Source of the DNA: Perkinsus olseni
Taxonomy: Eukaryota; Perkinsozoa; Perkinsida; Perkinsidae
Length of the DNA stretch: 64,000 bases
Assembly (NCBI GenBank): GCA_013115135.1
Contig: JABANP010000079.1
Location: 1 to 64,000, forward strand
Direction: 5' to 3'
The position numbers and the translations under genes were made by a program. This document shows, piece after piece, positions 13,659 through 25,840 of this stretch. Each line of letters opens with the position of its first letter. The first letter of the stretch is position 1. The notes beneath the pieces are model-generated. The model saw only the letters and a list, made by a program, of their open reading frames with translations. It did no database searches and was not told the DNA's origin.

Positions 13659-14826
13659 TTGCCTTTTCCCATGACACCCTTTTCTGGTCCTATCTCTTCA
13701 AGGAATATCCGTGCCCTGGTCACGGCGGCTACAGTTGCAGTATGTAGTGGTATCGTTGGTGTATTATACTACCAGCGAATCAACAGCGTGCCTGATGAGG
13801 AGTACCCTCTCAGCGGTCTGTCGGATGATCAGCTTCGTAAGAGGATAAGCGCACAGCAGGAGAAAGCGAAGAAATGTGGGTCCTTGGTCGCTGTACCGAC
13901 GACCGAGCAGGCCGTCGAGGGCGGCTGGGTGAGAGTCGCTGAGAATTTGAAGTGGAAGCCTAAGGGATCTAGCGCTATCAAGAGGAACCCCTTCCTACCC
14001 CCCTATGAGCCAGGTCTGTGTATCGGGGACCTCGCCGAGACTGGTCATAGGTTGTTGCTTAATAAATACGCGGTTATGCCTGGCCACCTGCTGGTGGTGA
14101 CCAAGCTATATTTCAATCAGAATGATTCTCTCACGTGGGCCGATTTCAAGGCAGTTCACAGAGTACTACAAGCTCTAGGGGATAGGGCTGTAGCGTTCTT
14201 CAATCATGGGCCTGAGTCTGGATTCAGCCAGAAACACAGGCATATACAGGTAGTAGTGCCGAGCACTCGGGACGATAGGCCATGACTAGCCACGTGAGGA
14301 TCTTTGCTTCGCTCCGCCCGATTTTGACTCCACCTAATAGACTGAATGCCATTGAACATCTCGGCTCGGTTATTGATTTGCCCTGCTGGAATTGTTCAGA
14401 TTATACCAGACGTTGAGTATCCCTTGAAGGCGGCCTACAAGGAAGGGGCACAGGTTGGGTTCAAATACGCTACGAGACCGCAAGCTAGCATCGAGGCAGT
14501 TGACTCGGTGAGCGAGAACCTCTTCACAACGGGCTCGGCAGGTTCTCTTCAGGCTCTTAAGGAGTTGGGCTTAAGCTGGTCGCCTAACAGTAGCTTCAAC
14601 ATGCTTTGGACATTGGACGGTCCTCTCGTGGTCATACCACGATCGAGGGACGCTACCAAGGATGGAGGGGTGGGCGTTAATGGCATCGGGTAGTAGTCCG
14701 GCGGGGGAGAGGAGACTCGCCTAGGTAGCACTGAATAGGATGTGATGTGCATGGTCGTTGTCCTAACTGTGCAGGGGAACAATGATAGACAGCTTCGGGA
14801 CTGGCTGTATTGATGGCAGTATTTGA
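13659..14826 (+). CDS. Ap4A phosphorylase (ATP adenylyltransferase)-like protein
   Basis: Member of the HIT/GalT superfamily, similar to yeast Apa1/Apa2, which cleave diadenosine tetraphosphate with phosphate to give ATP and ADP. The first exon carries an N-terminal membrane segment ('ALVTAATVAVCSGIVGVLYY', about residues 18-38), 'NPFLPPYEPGL', 'LLNKYAVMPGHLLVVTKLY', 'FNHGPESGFSQKHRHIQV' (H-x-H-x-Q, the nucleotidyl-transfer histidine triad). The next exon needs a GC-AG intron (14279-14340), giving 'STRDD-R-LNAIEHLGS', then a 31-nt intron (14369-14399) to 'IIPDVEYPLKAAYKEG'. The C-terminal block 'SFNMLWTLDGPLVVIPRSR' and 'GVGVNGIG' matches the family. The last exon (about 14775-14826) is tentative. 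The membrane anchor is unusual for this cytosolic family. Confidence 0.82.
14279..14340 (+). other. Probable GC-AG intron in the Ap4A phosphorylase gene
   Basis: The only phase-consistent join between 'VVPSTRDD' and 'LNAIEHLGS' uses a GC donor (AG|GC) and an AATAG acceptor, restoring Arg across the junction. The obvious GTGAGG donor at 14294 would leave an in-frame TGA in the exon. The intron carries the GCTTCGCTCCGCCCGATTTT motif. Confidence 0.6.
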
Positions 14827-15223
14827 CAGAAATGTGGTATGAGAAGAAAGGTCTGTTGGTTTATTCAGGTTCACAGGCTCACTGTTCGTTAAGTCCCAGG
14901 CCCAGCTCAGTGTTGTGAAACAACAGACTATCCTAGGAGTAGTACTGAGAAGACCGTCCTCGACCGATTCTTTCCTTAGGTCCTTCGCGAGGTGGGCGTC
15001 CGTGCCAAGTTGTGAAGCTTGAAATACCAAACCGATTTGTTAATGCTCTTCATTGTTTACTACAGTCAAACCTCCTTCCACATAATCGTATGAGGCTTCC
15101 AATATCCACTCTAGTGCTGAGCTTGTCAGGGATGGGGCATACGGAGTGTGACAATGCCATCGTTCAGGGCTGCTACTAGCACAGTAGTTTGACCACAGCT
15201 GCTGTTGCTGCTGCTGAAGGTTC
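14827..15223. other. Upstream region of PPKL gene
   Basis: About 400 bases between two plus-strand genes; no gene seen. The minus-strand frames here have no recognisable content. Confidence 0.4.
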
Positions 15224-18200
15224 ATGGAAGTCGAGCAGCAGATGGGCCAAGTGCCCCTGCCACGCTTTGGTCACACCTGCACCCTCATTGGGGGAGCCCG
15301 AGTGGTGCTCTTCGGTGGCGCTACTGGCGATACGGGAAGGTAATAGTAGTAGTTGTAACTATGGAGTACTGGGATTGGAATCTCTGATGATAAGCAGCAG
15401 TGTTACTGATGTCGCTAGGGACGCGGGAGAATCACTTTCCCAGAGGCAAGGAGGCACTCTGTTCGAGCGGCGGTTTTTCCACTGCTCCGCCTGTATACGC
15501 GCCAATTTGTCCGATTGAGTGGTGGCTCATTCGATGCGGTACTGCAGAGTGCCCACGGGAATTCTTGGCAGCTGATGATGCCGGCCCGAATGGGGTTCAA
15601 AATGATGGGTGTCGTGCCCTCGGCTGCTGACGATTCTTTGTGATGATAAGGTACAATATAACAGATGACACTTACGTCCTCGATGTCGAGTCTAATATGT
15701 GGAAGAGAGTCGATATGCGGAAAGGTATCCGAGGTCGAAGCTGGCAGAAGACGGAATCTGCATTGCCTACAGATTCCTCTGCTCCCAGTCCTAGGGCGGC
15801 CCATGCTGCTGTTTGCGTTGATCATATGCAGCTGGTAGGCCGCACTCCTGCCTCTCAATGAAGGAAAGGTCGCCCGTGCGGCTCCCACATACTCGTCGTT
15901 CAGGTAGTTTTCGGTGGTGCTACTGGCGGAGGGAGTCTAAGCAACGATGATCTGTACCACAACTTCCACTCTTCTGATCGTCATGTGATGATGTTAACGT
16001 AGATACCTTCTAGATTATCGTGATGAGGACAGACCTGAATGGGTGGCCATACCAGTAGGGAAAGGCCCGACTCCGGGCAAACGGTAGTGCACCTCCCTGG
16101 CGATGATGATGAGCGCTACTCAGTGCTCACTAGATACGGCCATACGATGGTCTTCCACAAACCAGTGCTCATAGTGTACGGCGGCAATAATGGCACGGTG
16201 AGTGGCGTGCTCTATGGGATGATGCTGATTAGAGTATAGATATCAGCCCTGCTCTTCTCCGTCTCTCGGGATCTCCTCCGTCATTCCACCTTCTATATAT
16301 TTGTACGGCTCCCGCAGTGGACGGTGAGGGCCTGATAAGATGATGCCCTCACTTCAGGAGACTATGTCTGACATATGGATTCTGGACGTGGACCGATCAC
16401 CGTTTCTGTGGAATAAAGTGGATCCTGTTGGAGGAGGGAAGCCAGCACCAGTGCCGAGGGTAAGCAGGGCTTCTACAGGCCCCCTTCCCCAGGCGGTTCC
16501 CTCTGGGACATGACGATAGTTCCGTTGGCCTGGAGCCCCTCTGCTGCAGCTGTGTAGGTCTTCCTGTGTAGGCCTATCACTCAGCCGACGTTTGCCGCGA
16601 AGGCCCTGCGACAGGGATGATGGTGGTCTTCGGTGGGAGGACGGCAGACAATCAGTCTCTTAGTGACGCCTGGGGCCTCCGTCAGCACAGGGACGGCAGG
16701 TAGAAGTGGTAGTGTAAGTGCATTGGTAGGAAGTCGTGGTGGTGTAGGTGGGATTGGGTCGAGGCTCCCACTAAGAAAGGAGAGCCCCCCGAGCCCAGGT
16801 TCCAGCATGTTGCTGTCTTCGCCCATACTAAATTCATCATTGGTGAGTGTGAATTCTCATACGCCATCAGTAGTACTTTTCTGTTTTCAGTTGGTGGTCG
16901 CTCCGGCGACGTGAGTCGTTCACTCGCGACCTGTGTCTATGACACGGAGCAGTGCGAGTGGAGAGAGATCCCGAGCGTGCAGCGCTTTCGGCATGCTACT
17001 TGGATGCTGGGGCCTCTGCTCTTTACGTGAGCAGCTCGGCCGAGGGTGAATCCCGAGGTACTCTCCTCAAGGTACGGCGGCTTCAATCACGTCCATCCCT
17101 CCGCTCCCACCAACGATCTGCAACTACTTGATATTGAGAGGGTAGGTGATTGTGGTGGCGGTAGTGGTGGTGATCGTAAGTGCAGGCTCTGGGACTGGTA
17201 CTACCACGAGCAGCGGCACCTCCTGCAGCGGCGACAGAGGCAGTGCAGCAGCAGCAAGAGGAAGCTGGGCCTGCTGTGGGCTATGATGCTATTATGGCAG
17301 GCGCTAGAGTACCACAACAACCACTGGCGGCTCAGCCACAGATGGATTACGTAGGATACACTCGTGTACCTGCTGGCGTTAGATAGCCCCCTCAGCCGTA
17401 CCAGGGCCCAAGGCCGCCATCATCGGGCCGATCGTCCTCACTGTCTCCATCACTACGGGAGGGTATCGAGCAGCAGCAGTCGAAGGGGACATGGGGTCCC
17501 ATCGGCGCCCCTGCACTAGCCGACAAAGTCTACATTGCTAGTGAGAGGGACTCCATGGCCACGGTAAGAACATCTCTATGCTTCCGGTTGGGGGTAGTTC
17601 TACCCCAAATGCCCAGGTACATCAAGTTGGTCTAGATGCTCTCGGCGAGGAGTCCAAACGTATACGCCCGCCAGGGTCACGCCCTGTTGTAACACCAACA
17701 AGGACACGACAAATGAACTCTGATGAGGGGTCTTTACATCACTTTGTAAACCTGGCGATGGCGATACCGGCAGTCTGCGTCTTCGTTTTTCTATCTCCGC
17801 TGTTTGTGATCTGTCTGCCGAAGCATGCGACAAAACTGGCCCGAGTCGCTTCCAGGGGTCCCGCGGCCGGCTATGTGGGCTCGAATCGAACCTCCCCGGT
17901 CGCCTCGTATCATCGCTAATCGCTATCGCTGATAACTGAGGGACAGTTATTGCGCCCTGATTAGTCGCTTTCCTCGCCTTTAGGTGATCGAGCAACTGCT
18001 ACGGCCAGAGTCATGGCAGCCCGATGTGGACCCTAATAGGTTTATACTGCAGCCGTCGGAAGTGAGGCAGCTGTGCAAGTCGGTCCTGCAGTTGTTGAGG
18101 AAGCAACCCATGGTGAGTCTACGTTGAACACAGGCTATCAGTTATCGACTTCTCGGTAGGTGTTGAAGCTTCGAGCGCCCATTAAAGTGTATGGGGATAT

Positions 18201-19623
18201 CCACGGCCAATTCATGGACCTGATGCGCCTCTTTCAAAGGTCGGCATCATCGTGCTCCTATGCGGCTAATGCTGAGGCTTACTAGGTACGCTGCCCCCAC
18301 CGACGGTCCTGGTGGTGACATTGAAACGATGGACTACCTCTTTCTCGGGGACTATGTCGATCGAGGCTCGTTCTCTCTGGAGACCATCTGTCTTCTGCTC
18401 GCCTTGAAAATAGAGTAAACCCTTCCTGATTTTCTAGTAGAGTTGAGTAGGTCGTGGCAGATACCCGAATCAAATCCATTTAATAAGAGGGAATCATGAA
18501 GACCCCGCCATAAACTCCTCCTATGGTTTCAGAGATGAGTGTAAGCGGCGTCTGAGGGATGATGTTGATAATGACCCGAACTGCAGCTGGGCCTGGTTTA
18601 ACAAAGTGAGCATCGGCCATGTGGTCAGGAGTGCAGCGGTCGTTCAGGTTTTTGAATGGATGCCCTGTGGAGCGGTCATAGAGGACCGCATCCTCTGCAT
18701 ACATGGTGGCATCGGTGGCAGTATCGATAAGGTGGAAATCCTTCAACTCCGTCAACGCCTTGCATTTGGCGTTTGTCGGTCAGGTCGAGCAAATAGCTAA
18801 ACTGGAGCGGCCTCTGGTCGTGGCGCAACAACCGATGAGCATGATCGATCAGCAAGTGACGGATCTTTTATGGTGGGTCATGGTCGCCTAGTCATCGTAG
18901 AGTACGTCATCCGATAACGGTGCCAGGTCGGATCCAACAGACTCGGATGACATCTTCGGTGTGACCTCCAATGAGACCAGGGACCCCGATGGCTCGGGGC
19001 ATATCGTTAAATTCGGTCCGGACAGGTAAGGAGACGAGCGGTCCATCTATCCTGCTGCTGCAGCGGGTCTTCTGTCCTCAGAGTGGTGCAGTTCCTTGAG
19101 GAGAACGCTCCCCTGACGATGATAATTAGAGCTCATGAGTGTGTCATGGACGGCTTTGAGAGATTTGCCGATGGTCGCCTCATCACCCTCTTCTCGGCCA
19201 CGGACTACTGCGGGCATCACAAGAATGCAGGTCAGGAGTTCAGCCACCGTACCCATTCTTATCGTCGTGCTTGACCTTCATCAGGCGCACTGCTCTTCAT
19301 ACGCCGGGATCTAACGATAGTCCCCAAGCTCATCTATCCAGTAGACCGAGCCAACATTGGTTTCGGGGCTCACGACACTCCACCGCCGCCAGGAGCAGGC
19401 TCAGACATGCAGCATCTAAGGCGGATGCAGTAGGTCTAGGAAGAGCTGTTCTCGACTGTGCAGTCACACCGTCAGGCCTAATTGGGACGCCTCCATCACC
19501 AGCGCTCGCCCGCCCACTCCGCCACGACCGAGCCGAGACCTCCATCCACCTCCGGGCTCGCATCCGTACTCCCACAACCACCCTCAGGAGAGCATCCCCC
19601 TCCCCTCAGCCGCCTGGGCTTAG
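15224..19623 (+). CDS. PPKL: Kelch-domain protein phosphatase, PPKL/BSU1 type
   Basis: Ser/Thr phosphatase with an N-terminal Kelch beta-propeller and a C-terminal PP1-like catalytic domain, an architecture known from land plants (BSU1/BSL) and alveolates. ATG at 15224 starts '[20 protein letters not shown]'. Kelch blades follow ('VVLFGGATG', '[18 protein letters not shown]', '[11 protein letters not shown]'), then an Ala/Gln/Pro-rich linker and '[20 protein letters not shown]'. The catalytic part has '[15 protein letters not shown]' (GDxHG), '[15 protein letters not shown]' (GDxVDRG), '[17 protein letters not shown]' (GNHE), 'LCIHGGIG', '[17 protein letters not shown]' and '[10 protein letters not shown]'. 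A final intron leads to a plant-like tail '[13 protein letters not shown]', '[11 protein letters not shown]'. An apparent in-frame TAG at 17383 falls inside a 36-nt intron. All metal-binding residues are present. Confidence 0.93.
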
Positions 19624-19695
19624 CCGTACCATTACGCCACGATGATGATCATCACTGTATCACTGTACCTGTTATCAGGAGGGCTTGGGCTCGCG

Positions 19696-21293
19696 ATGGC
19701 CCCTGCCGGTTCCTGGGCGTATCATCTCACAATATTATTTTTTTCCACTAGTGCTGCCTCCTCTTAATTTGATTGCGGTGGTCGTTGAATTTGATAATCA
19801 AGGCCAGACGACTCGGGTGAATTTCACGAGTGTTGTTGGTAAAGTCTTCAATCTCTACGACTACCAGGGTTACACCGTATCACCGGGCTTGCTATAGTTC
19901 TTCCAGTTGCATGGTGGTGCCGCGGTCCGTGCTCCTCATAGTCCTTGTCGCCACGCCAACAGCAGCAGCGGGTGGGGTGACTTCTCTTTGTCGGAGCTTG
20001 GGAGTTGGCGGGGGCCTCCCACGGCAGAGTTGCTGGACAGCATCATAGGTGAGGGCCCTGACCATCCTCTCGGTTCGACGCGATGTCAATCAGTGAAAGC
20101 GATTCCCTTGTAGCGCATAATTGTAGCTGAATACACGATAGAAAGCGGGAGTACCACTAGTATGCCCAATACTGCTCAGTGGGGTCACTGCCCACAGCTC
20201 ACAACCATGCAAATTCTAGATGATAACCGGGTCCACTGGTGTGAGCGCTGGAGGATTCAGTTCTCCGACCAACTATTTACTGTACCTCCACCCATGCTTG
20301 ATGAACGCCGAGTCTTTCTAGGACCCTCAATTCTAGCACATACCACACCGCTCACTTGAGGGGGGCTCGGGACACGACCTACAGGTCACACGCGCGGTGT
20401 CGCCGAGGACGGGTCCTCCTCGAGAGGCGCCAGCAGCGTCCTCTTGAGACTGAGTCGGGCAGTAGAGGCTTGCTTCGGCTCACAGGACGTTGACTGCACC
20501 AACAGGATGGGTAGGGATGCTTGCCAAGAGTCTCTACTCATGCGTCGTGCTAGGGAAGGCATACGGCTGGGAGCTGAGCATGCAGGAGTGGATCCTCGCT
20601 ACCCCATTCGGAGTACCGGCTCACGTCCATCTTCACACGCTTCCAGTCGGTGACTGGTCGGACGCCCTGCCCAACGTCACTTCTGATAGCATATGGCGTC
20701 GTATAGGGGAAAAGATACGCATCGTGGAGAAGTACACTCCGGAAAAACAGCATCCCGTCATCATCGTATCCGACTCTTGCGAGGTGGCAGGGATGGTGGA
20801 TCCGCGGACACAGTAGGGCTTATTGCATTCCCCAGGAATAGTGGCTTCGGTCGGATGATGCCTCCGTAGCTGGCCTGCTCCCCTCGCTCAACGCTCAGTC
20901 TTCTGTGCATCAGGCATGTACTCCTCTATGAGGATAGCGGCGATTTTGACCAGCTACACGGCTGCCCGCCAGACACCAAGGTCGTGAGGCATGACGAGCT
21001 GCCGGATGACGTGGCCGACGTGGTGGCTCTGGGAAGGGCCGAAGCTGCTGCTGTGGGCACTCTCCTCTCACTAGAGGCAAAGGTCGACACCTAGGTCCTC
21101 ATGCTATGTTTTTCAATCTCTCTGGTAGGTTAAGCCCGGTGGGGTCTTTGTCTCCTGTTGTATCACTACTGCCACTGAGGCCCCAGTCATGGCACAGCTA
21201 CTCCGCCATCGTAATGGTGGCGAGGTCTACATCGCTCCGCCTGGAGTATTTTGGTGGTACCGAGAACCGCCAGAGGAAGAGGGGGTCGCATGA
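19696..21293 (+). CDS. Unrecognised multi-exon protein
   Basis: Several exons join in frame but match no family I know. A plausible order is 'VVVEFDNQGQTTRVNFTSV', 'GWGDFSLSELGSWRG', 'AEYTIESGSTT', 'VHWCERWRIQFSDQLFTV', 'AYGWELSMQEWILATPFG', 'HPVIIVSDSCEVAGMVDP', 'VVRHDELPDDVADVVALGRA' and, across a clear phase-0 intron, 'LSLEAK-VKPGGVFVSCCIT' ending 'REPPEEEGVA' at 21293. Hydrophobic N-terminal frames near 19700 ('MAPAGSWAYHLTILFFSTSA') and 19916 ('MVVPRSVLLIVLVATPTAAA') look like signal peptides, but I could not fix which is used. The C-terminal half, with a 'VIIVSDS' strand and a charged loop, could belong to a glycosyltransferase-like fold; this is speculation. Start coordinate is approximate. 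Confidence 0.5.
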
Positions 21294-21384
21294 TGAGCTT
21301 TCTTTTTGTGTCGGACCTTTTGCGTTAAGGGAGGGAGCCACTTCTCGCTTTCCAGTCTGTGCTACGCTACGTCTGGAATAAAGA

Positions 21385-24300
21385 ATGGCGGCGCTGCCGG
21401 ATGCCGTCGCTTCTGCTACACCTCGGTCGTCAACCTCAGGGAGCAGACCGTACTACGTCTACTCACCTTGAAGGGTTTCAAAGCTCTCCTTGTTAGAGTT
21501 TCGGTGCCCCCAACAGCCGCCGCCGGTGGGGTCTTCAGCGCCCTGGCGGACTTCGTGTCGGATCAGGGGACTCTCAATGCTATGAGGAGCCCAGCTGCTA
21601 GAAAGGCTTCCGAGGGAGCAGCGGACTTGGTATCACCTATGAAGCTGAACATCCGCTTCATATCGCGTGTCGCGGTTTTCAATCAACGCCCACGCCGTGT
21701 TCGCCGCCTAGATATTTCCCTCTCAGTTGCGTCGAGCTGCCACTCTAATTCGGGACCAGCACGGTGAAGGCATGAAGGAAGCATCTTTGGGAGGGCTCAG
21801 TGTGGAGGACAGATTCTACGAGAACCTCAGGCTACTGACACACTCCCTCAGCCACTACCATTGTGCACTTACGACCGGTGAGGCATCCGACGCCGCTCCG
21901 CTGTCCATGTCTCCTATCCTAGCGCCGAGCAGTACCGCACCCTCCACCTTGGGCGCTGGCGGAACGACCTCGTCCACGGGTTGTCACAGGCCGGCAACTG
22001 CACCAGCTGCTGAGGGCGTGATTATGGATATACTAGCGAGTGAGCTCCGAGAGCATCCCCGCGCTAGGCTAGCCTCACCCCAGACCTCATCACCCAGGCT
22101 CTGTCATGCACTCAGGCAGCACTGTGAAGTCTGATGAGGAGCTCAACAGACGACTCGATGACCTCGTAGCGTCCTCAGCGTGCGATGTCACTCCCACGGT
22201 CAATCGGTCGGGCTCGCTGGACGTACTGATGGGGAGAAACCGAGACAAGGACTCTTGTAGGCCTGCTGGGTTCGTTGTCTGACTCGAACTATCGATCCTT
22301 CCCTCAGACCCGCGGTCTCCCTCGTCCGGTGGCATCACTCTGGGTTTACTACAGGAGGGACAGCACTCAGACCACTACACCCCGAGAGCTCCTCGGTAAG
22401 GTATGTGGCCTCCTGTTGTGATGATACTGTGAACTCAAAGGCTTCCTGGGTATCCGGACCCGCCACCTGATGAGTGGGGTGACTGGGACGAGTACCGCGA
22501 TGACCGTGACCCTGGCTATCGTGTGCGTGATGTGGAGGAGAGTGAGCTCATGCGAGAGATAGCTCAGAAGGAGCGCCGCAGCGCTGGCCGTTCGACCGGT
22601 CACCAGGACTATGTACGTGCAGAGCCTCCGTGCCTGGTCGTCACTTCATCATGGCAGCCTTCCTCGTTTGATCGACGCGAGCCATCAGCTGAGGCCCCCA
22701 CTGGAATGGATGATGATGAACTGCTTTTGGTACGTGAACGCTCAGGCACATCCACTCGCTGCGAGTTCGCCTTCTCCTCCAGCGCTAGAACTTCTAGCCT
22801 AGAAGCAATGCTGCTCACTGCAGTTCTCTCTTCCCTTCTGCCGTCTCGTGAGCTTACACGACTTTGATGGTGTTGAACAACTGCTCCCCCAATGTGAATA
22901 ACATACTCCTGCGTGGGCAGGCCCACTCTGCTGCTGCTTCCACCATCGACAAGGACCCTGCAGCATCACGAAGCTCTGACCGTTCCTCGGGTACGGCTGG
23001 AGATGAAAGCCTTGTCCCAGGGCTGCCTCTCGGAGGTGCTGCTTTGCCGCATACACGTCACCAGTATACCTTCGAGTGTGGACCCTCTCGAACCTCAGGC
23101 TCCGAGCCAGAGAGGCCCCCAAGTCCGTCGTTTGGAGCATCGGCGGAGTCGGACATTCCCAGGGAGAGGCCGCCGTCGCCGCCGAGGGTCGTCGACAGTT
23201 CGGCTCATCGAGGGCAGTCCGAGCAGGAGTCTCGTATCAGCTTGAGGTGTGTCTTGTGTATGGGTCCGTGCCGTGTAGCGGCGCGACTCGGGGAGCTATA
23301 ACCCCACTCCATCGAGTATCCCTCACGGTGTCTTGCTAGCAGGTACGATGCATACGGTAGGGCTCACGAAGTAACTGTTGTTAAGGCAGAGGTCACAGCT
23401 CGCCACGATGCCGCCATGTGGCGCAGGAATAACCTCATTTATGGCCCTCCAAGATCCGCGAGCAGAGACGACTTCTATCCACTCAAATGGTACCACACTT
23501 TCCCCTACTGCTGGCTCTCCTCCGACCTCTTCCAGGCATCGCGAGCCGTCGCTGGAAGCCATTCCGACGGTTGGGAGCAAGACCATGCGTACACCACCCA
23601 GGGCCGAATCCTGTGGGCCCATCCATCCTCGCAACTGAGTTGCCATTCACCTGGCAAGGTACGTATGATGTCCTACCGTTGAACGTGGTCTACGAACGGA
23701 ATAGGACAGGGTTCGAGGAGACCAAGGAGTTCCAGGTTGTCACCAACATGGTCATCGCTGCGAGGTGAGGACCAATGATCATCCCCTCGACACACTCGCG
23801 CAGAAATCTGATAGCTTTGAGTGCCTGAGGGCGTAGCTCAATTAAAGGTCGAGAGGGGTCGGCTTTGGGCCTCAGTTGGTACGGTAGTGACTCCGTGTGT
23901 TGTGGCAGATATAGAGTTACGGGCTTTCTTGGGTCAGCAGCCTTCAGCAAGGCTGTTCAAGCGTGGGATATGAGGTTGAACCAACATGTACTCACTGGCC
24001 ACTACCTGTCTTTGCCTGACTCGTGGTTCGGTGCTATCAGGTATGCATGAAAATTATCAAAAACGACAAGGATTTTTTCGACCAGAGCTTGGATGAGATA
24101 AAACTACTCAGTCTCCTGCAGTTGAACGCTCCAGATGGGGACATCGACAAGACGAGGTGTCTGAGGTAGATCTCCCTCAGGGACCATGCTGCCCGTTGTC
24201 ATCATAATCTACCGTAGAATGATGGACTATTTCTATCATAAGGAGCATCTTATCATTGTGACGGAGCTACTAAGGGACAACCTGTAAGGACGGCCATCCG

Positions 24301-25840
24301 TGTACGAGTACCACGCGTTGCTCGTGCTGCCTAGATACGAGTTCTCCAAGCTCACTCGGGTAGATTCGACCCAGCCCTTGCCGCCTGTTCCCGCCTTTGG
24401 AAGCCCCCTCAGTACCCCCACTGCGATGATACCTGTACTACCTTCATCTTGCCGCTGAGGCGAGCTCGTTGTCTTCAATAGACTTCTGCCTTAGGAGCAA
24501 GCCCCCGTGTCCCAGTACTTCACCATAGGGCGGCTGCAGAAGATTACGCATCAAGTAAGTTGGGACCCCCAGCCGACGGAGGCATAGGGTAGACCGGTCT
24601 CAGCTTGGGGGTAGACGACTTCCCGTTTACTTGCCTGACCTCTCCACCGTCTCCTGCAATGTGAGTTACCTAGCCCTACAGGTACTCACAGCCTTGGAGT
24701 ACATCCACTCCATGGGCCTCATGCATTGCGACTTGAAGCCAGAAAATATCCTGCTGCAGAGCTACACTACTGCTTCCGTGAAGGTGCCATCCAATGGCGC
24801 CCCCCCTTCGAACTTGTAGGCTTCCCTCTACCCAGGTTATCGACTTTGGGAGTAGCTGTTTCATCACTGATCATTTGGCTACTTACATCCAGAGCAGATG
24901 TTATCGTGCCCCAGAGGTCAGTACCGCTTCGCTCCGCCGATTTTGGGCTTATTACCATACTTCAGGTCATCCTGGGGCTATCTTACGATACGTCGATTGA
25001 CATCTGGTCACTTGGTTGCATAGTTGCCGAGCTCTGGACTTCAACTGTTCTGTTTCAGAATGATTCGGTAAGCAGTAGATGATTTATCCAACATAGACCG
25101 TACGTGTCCCCTCGTCAGATCCAGAGTCTCCTCGCTCGCGTCATCGGTATCATCGGGCCCTTCCCAGAGCATATGATGCGGCTGGGAAAGTAACATCGGG
25201 CACTGTGGATTCCAAAGGCAGTCCTCTTGCTCAGGCTCATACCACGTTATTTCACCCGTGATCGTCAAATCTACATGGAGCATCTGCCAGCTAATGGTAT
25301 GAAGGAAATGAATATCTCAAGATCCGCATCATGGGGTAGAGGAGGTCAACTCTCGATACTGTTGGCATCAAGCAGCATCACAGATAACCGTCAGCACCCT
25401 TCGCCATCTGCGGCGCCTCGCGTACTGCAAATACTCGTCCCCAAGGAGACTAGTCTACACCAACGCATGCGTAGGCTTCATTACTGCGGAGCCTCTCATT
25501 CCGCCCTGGGATGCGACCACCATCAGGCACGAAAGATGAGGCTTTCCTCGACTTCATCACCCAGTGTCTCCAACTCGACCCCAACTTGAGGCCTACCGCT
25601 CGGGAAGCGCTGCAGCACCCCTGGCTCACTAAATCAAGGCGAGAGTGGAGCTCATGTACTCGCCGTATGCGTCCCCTCCCTTCTCAACAGGTATCCAGAT
25701 GGTTTGTGATGTATCAATTATTGCGCATTTCAACCGACTTTTCAGTTGCATTATTGTTGCGTCATCAATCGACTCACTCTGATACTCCCCACTCGTGTGT
25801 GTGCGTGTGTTCAAAGTCCAACGCCGACAGTACGGCTTAG
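21385..25840 (+). CDS. DYRK-family protein kinase, DYRKP type
   Basis: Dual-specificity Tyr-regulated kinase of the plant/protist DYRKP subfamily. ATG at 21385 ('MAALPDAVASATPRSS') lies 92 bases after the previous stop and joins a low-complexity N-terminal region with a helical block ('VEDRFYENLRLLTHSL') and an acidic block ('DEWGDWDEYRDDRDPGY', 'DVEESELMREIAQKERR'). The subfamily hallmark 'VVYERNRTGFEETKEFQV' precedes the kinase domain: 'YRVTGFLGSAAFSKAVQAWD', 'CMKIIKNDKDFFDQSLDEIK', 'MHCDLKPENILL' (CDLKPEN), 'VIDFGSSCF' (DFG), 'YIQSRCYRAPEVILG' (YxQSRxYRAPE; the first Tyr is the autophosphorylation site), 'WSLGCIVAEL' and 'LDPNLRPTAREALQHPWL'. Introns are 40-60 nt. The final exon and stop (25840) are uncertain. 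Exons around 22.6-23.3 kb are not fully resolved. Confidence 0.85.

Noticed and set aside
17380..17390. Premature stop (TAG) in the PPKL linker
   Set aside because: It lies within a 36-nt GT-AG intron whose removal joins 'AQPQMDY' to 'PPQPYQGP' in frame.
19431..19433. TAG as the end of the PPKL gene
   Set aside because: A short intron spans it and leads to a C-terminal tail resembling that of plant BSL phosphatases, so the stop at 19621 is preferred.
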